Shown: positions 16,108 through 26,300 of the stretch, piece after piece | Position numbering within the stretch: the first letter of the stretch is position 1 | Layout of the letters: each line of letters opens with the position of its first letter | From: Bradyrhizobium sp. WD16 | Lineage (GTDB): Bacteria > Pseudomonadota > Alphaproteobacteria > Rhizobiales > Xanthobacteraceae | Direction of reading: 5' to 3' | Length of the DNA: 64,000 nucleotides | NCBI RefSeq assembly: GCF_024181725.1 | Contig: NZ_CP028908.1 | Location: 4,577,501-4,641,500, forward strand | Program-made: the position numbers and the translations under genes | Notes under the pieces: generated by a model | Told to the model about the DNA's origin: nothing | What the model saw: the letters and a program-made list of their open reading frames with translations, nothing else | Databases searched by the model: none

Positions 16108-18942
16108 ATGGCGGGGGCTTTGGGTTTGGTGCGTGGCGCGTGGGTGAAGGGGATCTCGCTTGCAGCCTTTGGATCGGTATTGCTGCATCCCATGGCTGTC
16201 CGGGCGGAGCCGATGTCCGTTCCGGGGAAATTCGCTGTAAGCGCTTCCGGCGCGGCGACCTACAGCATTCCGATCTCCCTGCCGCCTGGCAGCGCCGGCA
16301 TGGAGCCGTCGCTTAAGCTCGAATACAATAATCAATCCGGCAATGGCTTGCTCGGTGTGGGTTGGTCGCTGGCGGGGCTGCCCTCGATCCTGCGTTGTTC
16401 GCGGACGGTTGCCCAGGATGGGGTGGTCGGGGGCGTGAAGTTCGACGCGAACGATCGCTTTTGCCTTGAGGGGCAGCGCCTGATCGTCGTGAGCGGTACC
16501 TACGGTGCCGACGGGGCCGAATATCGCACGGAGATCGATACCTATTCGCGGATCGTCTCGCACGGCTCTGCCGGCGCAGGGCCTGCTTGGTTCGAGGTCC
16601 GCACCAAGTCGGGGCAGGTCATGGAGTTCGGCCACACGGCCGACTCGCAGATTCTGGCGCAGGGCAAGACCTCGGCGCGGGCCTGGGCAGCCAGCAAGGT
16701 GGCGGATTCCAAAGGCAATTATTTCGCCGTCCGCTACACCAACGACGCGACGAACGGGCAGTACTATCCAGTCGAGATCGATTATACGGGGAACGCTGCG
16801 GCGAGCGTGGCGCCCTACAACAAAGTGCAGTTCGTCTATGCGGCTCGGCCCGATGTGATCCCGCAGTATCAGGCGGGTTCATTGGTGCAGACCACCGTGC
16901 GCATGACGGATGTGAGGACGTTTGTGGGCGCGGCGCTAGTTGCGGATTACAAGTTCGTCTATGAGCAAAGTGGACCGGCCAGTCGCAGCCGCCTCGTCAG
17001 CGTGACTGTCTGTGAAGGCGGAGGGAGTTGCCTGCCCGCGACCACTGTAAATTGGACGAGTGCCACGGCCAGCCTTACCGCTCCGCAGCAGTGGATTGCA
17101 CAGTATGTAATCAATGCAGGCTGGACAGACGACAATATCTATCCGCGGATGCTGGTCGATGTGAACGGCGACGGGCTGCCTGACGTGGTCGGCTTTGGAG
17201 GAGACGGCGTTGATGTTTCGCTTAATACAGGCACGAGCTTTGGCCCGCTGCAGAATTGGATTGCGTATTTCGTGCCGGCTGCTGGTTATCAGGACAACAA
17301 TGTCAACCCCAGGATGCTGGCTGATGTGAATGGCGACGGGCTGCCGGACGTGGTCGGATTTGCAGCGACAGGCGTCTATGTCTCGCTCAATACCGGAACG
17401 AGCTTTGGCAACCCGCAGCTGTGGACTGCGTATTTCGCGACGGCTACTGGCGCTGGCCGCCATTCTGGCGGCAATGCTACTGGCTATCAGGACAACAATA
17501 TCAACCCCAGAATGCTGGCTGATGTGAACGGCGACGGGCTGCCGGATGTGGTCGGGTTTGCAGATTCGGGCGTCTATGTCTCGCTCAATACCGGAACGAG
17601 CTTTGGCGCGCCGCAGCTGTGGATTGCGTATTTCGTGACGGCTGCTGGCTATCAGGACAACAATGTCAACCCCAGGATGCTGGCTGATGTGAATGGCGAC
17701 GGGCTGCCGGATGTGGTCGGGTTTGCAGCGACAGGCGTCTATGTCTCGCTCAATACCGGAACGAGCTTTGGCACCCCGCAGCTGTGGATTGCACAGTATG
17801 TAATCAATGCAGGCTGGACAGACACCAATACCTATCCACGGATGCTGGTCGACGTGAATGGCGACGGGCTGCCTGACGTGGTCGGCTTTGGAGGAGATGG
17901 CGTTGATGTTTCGCTTAATACAGGCACGAGCTTTGGCCCGCTGCAGAATTGGATTGCGAATTTCGTGTCGGCTGCTGGCTATCAGGGCAACAATGTCTAC
18001 CCCAGGATGCTGGCTGATGTGAATGGCGACGGGTTGCCGGATGTCGTCGGGTTTGCGGCGACGGGCGTCTATGTCTCGCTCAATACCGGAACGAGCTTTG
18101 GCACCCCGCAGCTGTGGGTTGCGTATTTCGTGAAAAATGCTGGTTTTAGCGACAGCAATACCTATCCCCGAATGTTGGCTGACCTGAATGGCGACGGGTT
18201 GCCGGATGTCGTCGGGTTTGCAGCGACGGGCGTCTATGCCTCGCTCAATGCGGGAGCGAACTTTGGCCCGCCGCCTGATATTGTGAGTTCACTATCGACC
18301 GGCCTCGGCACGAAGACGGCAATCAGTTATCTGCCTGCGACGAACAAGTCGGTGGCCACGAAGGGGACCGGCACTGCGTTTCCGCTGCTTGACCTCTCAG
18401 CGCCGGTTTTTCTGGTCTCTCAGGTCGATGCGTCGAATGGCATCGGTGGGACCTACAGCTCGCGCTACACCTATTCCGGCGGGCGCGTTGATACGCGCGG
18501 CCGCGGGTTCCTGGGATTTGCCCAGACCACCATCAAGGACCTGCAGACGGGCGTCGTCGAGGCGACAAACTATCGTCAGGACTTCCCGTTCATTGGCGTG
18601 GCGAGCTCATCGACCAGGACACTGGGCACGCAGATCCTGAGCCAGTCGGCCAGCAGCTACCAGTTCAGCAACGCCAGCGGCGGCACGACGATCAGCCCGG
18701 CCAGCGCACCGTACCGCATGTGGCTGTCGCAGAACGTCAGCAGCAGCCAGGATCTCGACGGCACGGCGCTGCCGACGGTGACCACCGGCTACCAGTACGA
18801 CAGCTACGGCAATCCGACCCAGGTCTCGGCCTCGACGTCGGATGGCTTCAGCAAGACGACGGTCAACACCTATGCCAACGATACCACCAACTGGTACCTA
18901 GGGCGATTGATTGGGGCCGCTGTGACCAGCTCAACGCCGTAG
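16108..18942 (+). CDS. Exported SpvB/TcdB-type protein with VCBS (FG-GAP) repeats, copy 1
   Basis: This 944-residue protein has a signal peptide ending AVRA|EP near residue 32. An SpvB-type N-terminal domain (residues 36-310) follows, with PISLPPGSAGMEPSLKLEYN, GLLGVGWSLAGLPSILRC and GAEYRTEIDTYSRI. Then come about eight VCBS repeats, each with a DVNGDGLPDVVGF calcium-loop motif, and a TcdB-middle-like region (SSRYTYSGGRVDTRGRGFLGF, LQTGVVEATNYRQDFPF). In insecticidal Tc toxins such proteins form a cocoon with an Rhs partner. I chose the second ATG because TGGGG stands seven bases before it, as in copy 2. No Rhs gene follows this copy; an IS3 element sits 100 bases beyond. Confidence 0.85.
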   Translation: MAGALGLVRGAWVKGISLAAFGSVLLHPMAVRAEPMSVPGKFAVSASGAATYSIPISLPPGSAGMEPSLKLEYNNQSGNGLLGVGWSLAGLPSILRCSRTVAQDGVVGGVKFDANDRFCLEGQRLIVVSGTYGADGAEYRTEIDTYSRIVSHGSAGAGPAWFEVRTKSGQVMEFGHTADSQILAQGKTSARAWAASKVADSKGNYFAVRYTNDATNGQYYPVEIDYTGNAAASVAPYNKVQFVYAARPDVIPQYQAGSLVQTTVRMTDVRTFVGAALVADYKFVYEQSGPASRSRLVSVTVCEGGGSCLPATTVNWTSATASLTAPQQWIAQYVINAGWTDDNIYPRMLVDVNGDGLPDVVGFGGDGVDVSLNTGTSFGPLQNWIAYFVPAAGYQDNNVNPRMLADVNGDGLPDVVGFAATGVYVSLNTGTSFGNPQLWTAYFATATGAGRHSGGNATGYQDNNINPRMLADVNGDGLPDVVGFADSGVYVSLNTGTSFGAPQLWIAYFVTAAGYQDNNVNPRMLADVNGDGLPDVVGFAATGVYVSLNTGTSFGTPQLWIAQYVINAGWTDTNTYPRMLVDVNGDGLPDVVGFGGDGVDVSLNTGTSFGPLQNWIANFVSAAGYQGNNVYPRMLADVNGDGLPDVVGFAATGVYVSLNTGTSFGTPQLWVAYFVKNAGFSDSNTYPRMLADLNGDGLPDVVGFAATGVYASLNAGANFGPPPDIVSSLSTGLGTKTAISYLPATNKSVATKGTGTAFPLLDLSAPVFLVSQVDASNGIGGTYSSRYTYSGGRVDTRGRGFLGFAQTTIKDLQTGVVEATNYRQDFPFIGVASSSTRTLGTQILSQSASSYQFSNASGGTTISPASAPYRMWLSQNVSSSQDLDGTALPTVTTGYQYDSYGNPTQVSASTSDGFSKTTVNTYANDTTNWYLGRLIGAAVTSSTP
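17090..18275 (+). repeat. Near-identical tandem VCBS-coding repeats
   Basis: Inside SpvB-like gene 1 a unit of roughly 150-200 bases recurs about eight times, each with GATGTGAATGGCGACGGGCT and TCGCTCAATACCGGAACGAG or close variants. The unit around 17090-17245 (CAGTATGTAATCAATGCAGG onward) recurs almost unchanged at 17790-17950. DNA-level identity is much higher than in copy 2, which suggests recent expansion or gene conversion. Confidence 0.8.
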
Positions 18943-19103
18943 CGGCATCGGCGTGTGTGTTTGCGGTGAGCTTCGAAATGCCATGGCGCTTTACCACTAT
19001 GACTTCATGCCGCTGGTAGCGGCATATGCGACAGACGCCGTTTGAGGTGGTCCCGGTTGTCTGAACAGATTTTCCGCGTCGATAAGTGGAGGCTCTGCCG
19101 GGG

Positions 19104-19931
19104 TTAGGCCGCCGCGCGGAGCGGAGGAAGATCGAAGTAGGCTTGATCCGGGGTGCGGTCGTCAAGGCTCGAATGCGGGCGGCGGCCATTGTAAAAGTCG
19201 AGATACCGACCAATCGAGCTTCGCGCCTCGCCGACGGTCTCATAGGCTCGCAGATAGACCTCCTCGTATTTGACGCTTTTCCACAGCCTCTCAACGAACA
19301 CGTTGTCCCGCCAAGCTCCTTTGCCGTCCATGCTGATGGCGATGCCGTTATCGGCGAGCACGCCGGTGAAGGCCGCGCCAGTGAACTGCGAGCCCTGGTC
19401 GGTGTTGAATATGTCCGGCTTGCCGTGACGCGCGAGAGCATCCTCCAATGTCTCGACACAGAAGGACGCCTCCATCGTAATCGACAATCGCCAGGACAGA
19501 ACACGACGCGTCGCCCAATCGAGCACGGCGGCGAGATAGACGAAGCCGTGGGCCATCGGGATATAGGTGATGTCCATGGCCCAGACCTGGTTCGGTCGCG
19601 TGATCTCCATGCCGTGCAGCAGATACGGATAGATCTTGTGGCCGGGTTCAGGCTTCGTCGTGCGCGGCCGGCGATAGAGCGCCTCTATCCCCATCCGCCG
19701 CATCAGCGTCTTCACATGCCGGCGGCCGACCTTGCACCCCCGCAAGGCCAGCAGGCCTCGCAACATACGCGAACCGGCGAAGGGGTATTCCAGGTGCAGC
19801 CGATCGATCTGTTGCATGATCTCGAGGTCGGCGGGCGATACTGGGCGGGGCAGATAATAAACGCTGCCCCGGCTGATCTTCAAAACCTCTGCCTGCTTGG
19901 TGATCGACAGATCGTGCTCACGGTCGATCAT
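19104..19931 (-). CDS. IS3-family transposase OrfB
   Basis: This 275-residue transposase has an HTH_21-like N-terminal part (LHLEYPFAGSRMLRGLLALRG, RRHVKTLMRRMGIEALYRRP) and an rve integrase core. The DDE residues are in VWAMDITYIP, FNTDQGSQFTGAAF and VERLWKSVKYEEVY. The motif SMDGKGAWRDNVFVERLW is standard for the group. It starts within orfA (ATGA overlap at 19928-19931), so it is expressed by coupling or frameshift. Confidence 0.95.
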   Translation of the reverse strand: MIDREHDLSITKQAEVLKISRGSVYYLPRPVSPADLEIMQQIDRLHLEYPFAGSRMLRGLLALRGCKVGRRHVKTLMRRMGIEALYRRPRTTKPEPGHKIYPYLLHGMEITRPNQVWAMDITYIPMAHGFVYLAAVLDWATRRVLSWRLSITMEASFCVETLEDALARHGKPDIFNTDQGSQFTGAAFTGVLADNGIAISMDGKGAWRDNVFVERLWKSVKYEEVYLRAYETVGEARSSIGRYLDFYNGRRPHSSLDDRTPDQAYFDLPPLRAAA

Positions 19932-20236
19932 CGCTTTGCGCTCAGCAATCCCGCCTTGGTGAGCGCGCCTTCTAAAAAATCGTTCTCCAGCGTCAGCTCC
20001 CCGATCTTGGCATGGAGCGACTTCACATCGATCGCGGGGATGGCCGGCGCTCCGCCTCCCGATCCGAAAACCTCAGACGCGCTGCCCTCGAGCTGCGATT
20101 TCCATGCGGTGATCTGATTGGGGTGAACGTCGAAATGCTCGGCCAGTTGGACGATCGTCCGATCGCCCTTGATGGCGGCCAGAGCCACCTTCGCCTTGAA
20201 GGCCGGTGAGTGGTTCCGGCGGGGTCGTCTCTTCAT
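19928..20236 (-). CDS. IS3-family transposase OrfA (helix-turn-helix)
   Basis: This 102-residue DNA-binding partner has MKRRPRRNHSPAFKAKVALA, TIVQLAEHFDVHPNQITAWK and a C-terminal leucine-zipper-like helix (KIGELTLENDFLEGALTKAG). This is the normal OrfA layout for the IS3 group. GGAGA precedes the ATG. Full length. Confidence 0.93.
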   Translation of the reverse strand: MKRRPRRNHSPAFKAKVALAAIKGDRTIVQLAEHFDVHPNQITAWKSQLEGSASEVFGSGGGAPAIPAIDVKSLHAKIGELTLENDFLEGALTKAGLLSAKR

Positions 20237-20370
20237 GGTCTCTCCTGTTCGCGGCGATTATCGCCGTTGTCAGGCAGAAATTCCACTTATCGTCCTGTCC
20301 AGATTTCCGGGACCAGCTCAGTTCGTGGGGCCCAGGTCGTTGCCTGAGCGGTGACGGCGCGAGCCGCCGA

Positions 20371-20435
20371 CTCTCGCAATTGCCTACGACAGACTGGCCG
20401 CAAAGGCGGTAGGCAATTGCGAGACGCCACACTAG
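20371..20435. repeat. Truncated family B module
   Basis: CTCTCGCAATTGCCTACGAC through GGCGGTAGGCAATTGCGAGACGCCACACTAG has both family B stem arms. The leading CTAGTGTGGCG is missing, so the module was cut on its left side, about 50 bases beyond the IS3 right end. Confidence 0.8.
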
Positions 20436-20612
20436 CGCGTCCGGTTGGCGATCGCCGAACGGAAGTGCTGGGTTCTGGCAATGCAACCTGTGAGATAAAT
20501 AACGTTTGTTTGCAATTATTCTAACTGTGTCTGAATTGTGTTTGATGCAGGCGGTAAAATTGGCACACTCGGCGAGTGAGATGATTCGGGATCAGCGTAA
20601 GTGGGGAAATTG

Positions 20613-23243
20613 ATGGCGCTGCGGGTCCGGAAAGTGCGCAACTTCCGGTTGACGGGTTACTCGATTGCGATTGTTGGCGCGATACTGCTGGGGCCGATCG
20701 CCGCTTCGGCAGAGACGATGTCTTTGCCTGGCAAGTTAGCTGTGAATTCCTGGGGCGGCGCCACCTACAGTGTTCCTATCTCGATCCCTCCGGGATCGGC
20801 CGGTGTGGTGCCGGCATTATCGCTCGAATACAGTAATCAGACGGGCAACGGCCTGTTGGGGGTGGGGTGGTCTCTTGGTGGGCTGCCAACGATTACTCGC
20901 TGTCCGCGCACCCAGGCTCAAGACGGTGTCAGAGGCGGCGTCGGCTTCGATTCCAACGATCGCTTCTGTCTTGACGGCCAGCGGCTCGTAGCCGTGAGCG
21001 GAACATATGGCGCGGACGGCGCCGAGTATCGGACCGAAATCGATAGCTATTCGCGAATTGTTTCTCACGGCACAGCCGGAACGGGGCCGGCGTGGTTCGA
21101 GGTGCGCTCCAAGTCCGGCCAGACGATGGAGTTCGGCCATACTGGGGATTCCCAGATTCTGGCACAAGGCAAGACGACGGCGCGCACTTGGGCTCTCAAT
21201 AAGCTTAGTGACGCGAAAGGCAATTACCTGACGGTCAGTTATACAAACGACGCGGCCAACGGCCAATACTATCCGATCGAGATCAACTATACGGGCAATG
21301 CTGCCGCTGGCATCGCCCCGTTCAACAAGGTGCAATTCGTCTACGTGTCGCGCTCGGACGTCGTGCCTCAATACATTGGCGGCTCTGGTTTCAGGACGTC
21401 CGTTCGTTTGACGAACATCCGGAGCTACGCCGCCGGCGCGCTCGTTTACGACTATGCGCTCTCGTACGAGCAGAGCCCGTCCACGCAGCGCAGTCGCTTG
21501 ACGTCGGTTCGTGCATGCGGAGGCGACGGAAGCTGTCTGCCTGCGACGTCCTTTGGTTGGCAGGGGCAGGCGACGGTGCCGGGAGCGGCAGGTTTCGCGG
21601 CGGGCTGGGGCGGCTACGCGCTGACCACAGGCGATTTCAATGGTGATGGCCGGACGGATTTGTTCGTCTGTCCGCCAAGTGCAGGTGCGACGTGCTACTT
21701 GTATTATGTGAACGGTTCGACGCTCACGCAGTCGAGCTTCACCGCGAATTGGGGCGGATACCAGGTGTTTGCTGCCGACTTCAACGGTGACGGCAGGTCG
21801 GATTTTTTCGTATGCGGTAGCGGGAGTGGCGACCCCTGCTACGTTCTTTATTCGACCGGATCCGGATTTCAGGGCGTTCAGGTCCTCAGCTGGGGTGGGA
21901 GTCAGACCGTCGTCGCCGATTACGATGGTGACGGGCGCGCCGATCTTCTGATGTGTCCGCAGTGGGATACCAACTGCTACATGTTCATTTCAAATGGGAC
22001 GGGGTTCACCAACACCGCCTTCAAGGCGGGCTGGAGGGGCGCCCAGATCGTCACCGCCGATTTCAATGGCGATGGCAAAGCCGACATCTACGTTTGTCCG
22101 CAGGCGTCGGGCGCAACCTGCTACGTCTACTATGCCGATGGGGCAGGGCTGACGCTATCAAGCTTCACTGCGAACTGGGGCGGCCAGCACCTTTCGTTCG
22201 GCGATTTCAACGGCGACGGCTTGGCCGATTTCTTCATTTGCCCGCCGGCGGGCGGCACCTGTTACGTTTACTACTCGACAGGTACCAGTTTCGTCGCGGG
22301 GAGCTTTACCGCGAACTGGGGAGGCTATGTCGTTACCGCCGGCGACTTCAATAACGATACGTTGACAGATCTCATGGCCTGTCCGCCGACGAACAACGGC
22401 GATGTCTGTCACTTGTATGCGTCGACTGGGGCGTACTTCGCGCCGTCAAACTTCGCTCCGGCCTGGTATGGATATCAGATGCTGTTCGGCGATTGGGGCG
22501 GCGTCTGTGCCGCAAGCCTCCTGGTGTTCCCGCCGGGAGCTGGGACCGTCGGGCAGCAGTACATCACCAGCTTCTTGCCTGAATTGATCACGTCGGTCAG
22601 CAATGGTCTGGCGACGACAGCGATCATGTATTCGCCGCTGACGTCCTCGGACGTTTACAGCAAGGGCTCAGGGGCGACGTACCCCACCTTGGACATCAGC
22701 GGTGGTCTCAATGTCGTCAAGCGGCTCGATGCGTCGAATGGCGTGGGCGGGAACTACAGTTCGACTTACACATATGACGGCTACAAGGCTGATTTGAGCG
22801 GCCGCGGTCTGCTTGGTTTTCGCCAGATCGCGATCAAGGACCTGCAGACGGGTGTCATCGAGACGACGAACTACCGCCAGGACTTTCCGTTCGCCGGCAT
22901 CGTGAGTTCGTCGAGCAAAACGCTGGGCATTCAGACGTTGAGCCAGAGCAGCAATACGTTCGCGTTCAGCAATGCCAGCGGCGGCACGACGGTCAGCCCG
23001 GCCAGCGCGCCGTACCGCGTGTGGCTGTCGCAGAACGTCAGCAGCAGCAAGGATCTCGACGGCACGACGTTGCCGACAGTGACGACCGGCTACCAATACG
23101 ATGGCTATGGCAATCCGACCCAGGTCTCGGCCTCGACGTCGGACGGCTTCAGCAAGACGACGGTCAACAGCTACGTCAACGACACCGGCAACTGGTTCCT
23201 CGGGCGATTGACCGGCGCGAGCGTGACCAGCGTGGCGCCGTAG
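20613..23243 (+). CDS. Exported SpvB/TcdB-type protein with VCBS (FG-GAP) repeats, copy 2
   Basis: This 876-residue paralogue of copy 1 has a signal peptide ending AASA|ET. The SpvB domain has PISIPPGSAGVVPALSLEYS, GLLGVGWSLGGLPTITRC and GAEYRTEIDSYSRI. About eight VCBS repeats with a different linker (GDFNGDGRTDLFVCPP, ANWGGYxxxxxDFNGDG) follow, with a Cys pair in many repeats. The middle region contains LQTGVIETTNYRQDFPF. The ATG at 20613 follows TGGGG by seven bases, as in copy 1. The last 70 codons are nearly identical in DNA to copy 1. It is followed after 71 bases by the Rhs gene on the same strand, so the two probably act as a pair. Confidence 0.86.
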   Translation: MALRVRKVRNFRLTGYSIAIVGAILLGPIAASAETMSLPGKLAVNSWGGATYSVPISIPPGSAGVVPALSLEYSNQTGNGLLGVGWSLGGLPTITRCPRTQAQDGVRGGVGFDSNDRFCLDGQRLVAVSGTYGADGAEYRTEIDSYSRIVSHGTAGTGPAWFEVRSKSGQTMEFGHTGDSQILAQGKTTARTWALNKLSDAKGNYLTVSYTNDAANGQYYPIEINYTGNAAAGIAPFNKVQFVYVSRSDVVPQYIGGSGFRTSVRLTNIRSYAAGALVYDYALSYEQSPSTQRSRLTSVRACGGDGSCLPATSFGWQGQATVPGAAGFAAGWGGYALTTGDFNGDGRTDLFVCPPSAGATCYLYYVNGSTLTQSSFTANWGGYQVFAADFNGDGRSDFFVCGSGSGDPCYVLYSTGSGFQGVQVLSWGGSQTVVADYDGDGRADLLMCPQWDTNCYMFISNGTGFTNTAFKAGWRGAQIVTADFNGDGKADIYVCPQASGATCYVYYADGAGLTLSSFTANWGGQHLSFGDFNGDGLADFFICPPAGGTCYVYYSTGTSFVAGSFTANWGGYVVTAGDFNNDTLTDLMACPPTNNGDVCHLYASTGAYFAPSNFAPAWYGYQMLFGDWGGVCAASLLVFPPGAGTVGQQYITSFLPELITSVSNGLATTAIMYSPLTSSDVYSKGSGATYPTLDISGGLNVVKRLDASNGVGGNYSSTYTYDGYKADLSGRGLLGFRQIAIKDLQTGVIETTNYRQDFPFAGIVSSSSKTLGIQTLSQSSNTFAFSNASGGTTVSPASAPYRVWLSQNVSSSKDLDGTTLPTVTTGYQYDGYGNPTQVSASTSDGFSKTTVNSYVNDTGNWFLGRLTGASVTSVAP

Positions 23244-23314
23244 CCGCATCGCATCATCACCAGAATTATTTCCAGGCTATTGAACAGCGCGCGGGGGCGC
23301 GGGGAGCATTGATC

Positions 23315-26300
23315 ATGGGGCAGGGTATCGTGAACAAGGCCGTAGCTGGCGCGGCAGGGGCGCTGATCCTTTGCGGCATCTTGGGGAGCGGGTCGGCCCT
23401 CGCGGCAAGCGGCTCGCGCATCTCGTCGTTCGCCTACGACGCGGCATCCGGCCTGCTGATCCAGGAGGTGATCGAGCCGAACACGCCGGCGCTGCGGCTT
23501 CAAACCGACTACACCTACGACGCCTTCGGCCACAAGACGGCGGTCGCCGTCAGCGGCGCCGACATCGCGACCCGCGGCAGCTCCAGCACCTACGATGCCA
23601 AGGGCCAGTTCGTCACGTCCAACACCAATGCGCTGGGGCAGAGCGAGACTTGGGCATACGACGCCCGGTTCGGCTTGCCGACGAGCCATACCGGCCCGAA
23701 CGGCCTGACCACGACCTGGAGCTACGATTCCTTCGGCCGCAAGATCCTCGAGGTGCGGGCCGACGGCACCCAGACCAAATGGGCGTATTCCTACTGCAGC
23801 GGCGTCAACGGCGGGACCGCGACCTGCCCGACGGGGGCTGCCTATCTGCTCCAGACCACCTCGCTCGCACCGGACGGCACGACGCCCAACGCGCCGGTCG
23901 GGATCGTCTACTACGACCCGCTCGATCGCGAGGTCGCCCGCGACACCCAGGGCTTCGACGGCAGCACCGTCCGCGCCCTGAAGCAGTATGACGCGCTCGG
24001 CCGCGTCGCCCGGACCAGCCGACCTTACTTCCTCGCCGGTGGCGCGCCGCAGTGGACTACCTACACTTACGACGCCGCCGGTCGCGTCGTGAAGGTGGTC
24101 GCGCCCGACGGCAGCGTCACCCAGACGGCCTATCACGGCCTCTCGGTCACCGATACCAACGCGCTCAACCAGACGCGCACGACGGTCAAGAACAGCCAGG
24201 GCCAGGTGGTCTCGATCACCGATGCGCTCGGCAAGACCATGACCAATGCCTACGATCCGTTCGGCAACCTGGTGGCAACGACCGATGCCGTGGGCAACGT
24301 CGTGTCGGCGAGCTTCGACATCCGCGGCCGCAAGATCGGCAGTGTCGATCCGGACATGGGAAGCTGGAGCTACAGCTACAACGTGCTCGGCCAGCTCGTC
24401 GGCCAGACCGACGCCAAGGGCCAGACCGTCACCGTCGTCTACGACAAGCTGAACCGGATGGTGCGGCGGGTCGAGGCGGACATGACCAGCGTCTGGACCT
24501 ACGACACCGCCACCAACGGCATCGGCAAGCTGGCCTCGGCCGGCATCACCGCCGGCCCCGGTGCCGGCTTCCAGCGCAGCTTCGGCTATGACGCGCTCGG
24601 CCGGCCGGTCCAGGTCGCGACCACCATCGACGGCGCGACCTACGCCATGGGCGCGACCTATGACGCCAATGGCCGCCTCAGCAAGGTCAGCTATCCGTCG
24701 GGCTTCACCGCGCGCTATGGCTATAACAGCCTCGGCTACGCCAACCAGCTGCTCGACGAGGTCACCTCCCAGGTGCATTGGACCGCCAATGCCATGGACG
24801 CCGAACAGCACCTGACGCAGCAGACCGCCGGCAACGGCCTCGTCACCACCCGCAGCTTCGATGCCGCCACCGGGCGGCTCACCGCCATCGGCACCGGGGC
24901 CGGCAGCGCGGTCCAGAACCTCGCCTACACCTTCGACAGGCTCGGCAACCCGCTGTCGCGCACCGACGGCAATACCAACCTGGCGGAGAGCTTCAGCTAT
25001 GACGCCCTGAACCGCCTGACCTCGGCGACGGTCAGCCTCAGCCCGACACCGCTGGCGAAGACCTTCACCTATGACGCGGTCGGCAACCTGACCTCCAAGT
25101 CGGATGTCGGGAGCTACAGCTACGCGCCGCCCGGCTCGCCGCTGCCGCACGCGGTGATGAGCGTCAGCGGCGGCACGATCTCGACCACCTTCAGCTACGA
25201 TCCCAACGGCAATCAGACCGGCGGGCTCAATCGCACCATCGCCTACACCTCCTACAACAAGCCGGCGAGCATCACCCAAGGGGCCAGGACCATCAGCTTC
25301 CTGGACGATGTCGACCACCAGCGCTTCAAGCAGGTGACGCCGGAAGGCACGACGCTCTACATCGCCGGCTTCGGCGTGCTCGCCGAACTGTCCGGCCCCG
25401 GCACCACGGCGGCGAAGTGGACCGACTATCTCTCGGTCGGCAATGCCAAGGTCGGCATGCGCGTGCTGCAGGCCGCCTCCGAGACGCTGAACCTCCGTTA
25501 TTTCCACACCGATCATCTCGGCTCGATCTCGGTGATCACCAACGAGAGCGGGGTGGTGCAGGAGCGCCTGTCGTTCGACGCCTGGGGCAAGCGGCGCAAT
25601 CCCGACGGCAGCGACGACACCGCCGGCAGCATCACCAGCCAGACCACCCGGGGCTTTACCGGACAGGAAGAGCTGTCGGTCGCCGGGCTCGTCCACCTCA
25701 ACGGCCGGGTCTACGATCCGCTGCTGGCGCGGATGACCAGCCCGGATCCGACCGTCACCGATCCGAGCAATCCGCAGGGCTGGAACCGCTACTCCTATGT
25801 CGGCAACGATCCGCTCGCCTTCACCGATCCCAACGGCTTCTCGTGGCTGTCGGAGTTCTTCCACAGTGTCGCGAATTTCATCAACTCGATTCCGATCCTG
25901 CGATCGATCGTACAAATTGCAGCAACGATTTTTCTGAATGCCGTGCTTCCGGGGGCGGGCACGCTGGTGACGGCCGCTCTTGCAGCAGCGGGCGGCGCAG
26001 CGATCGCCAATGGGCTCAGCGGCGGCAATCTGGCTTCGATGCTGAAGTCGGCTGCCATTTCAGGGCTAACGGCGATGGCAATGTTCGGCGTGGGCGAGGC
26101 GACAAACGCAATCGCGGGTGTGCCGGCTGGTATGCCGCACATCACGCCGAGGGTCAGCTCGGAAGCGTTCGCGTTCAACGTCGCCGGCCACGCCGCGGTG
26201 GGCTGTGGTTCGGCCTTGGCATCAGGTGGTTCCTGCGCGTCCGGCGCGCTCTCGGGGGCCGCTGGCTCCGTTGCAACCTCCCTCACGGCGGACCTCTTTC

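Larger units (their letters stand above)
19043..20320 (-). mobile_element. IS3-family insertion sequence, apparently intact
   Basis: A 1278-bp element bounded by imperfect inverted repeats starts TGAGGTGGTCCCGG on the left and TGAGCTGGTCCCGG on the right (read inward). The shared inner blocks are TCTGAACAG/TCTGGACAG and GATAAGTGG. It is flanked by a 3-bp direct repeat GTT (19040-19042 and 20321-20323). It encodes overlapping orfA and orfB on the minus strand. It lies between the two SpvB-like genes, where an Rhs partner of copy 1 might have been. Confidence 0.9.

Noticed and set aside
23171-25915. Open frame of 914 codons on the minus strand opposite the Rhs gene
   Set aside because: It is antisense to a clear Rhs coding sequence with YD repeats; long shadow frames are common in high-GC repeats. 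No family motif or signal is visible in it.
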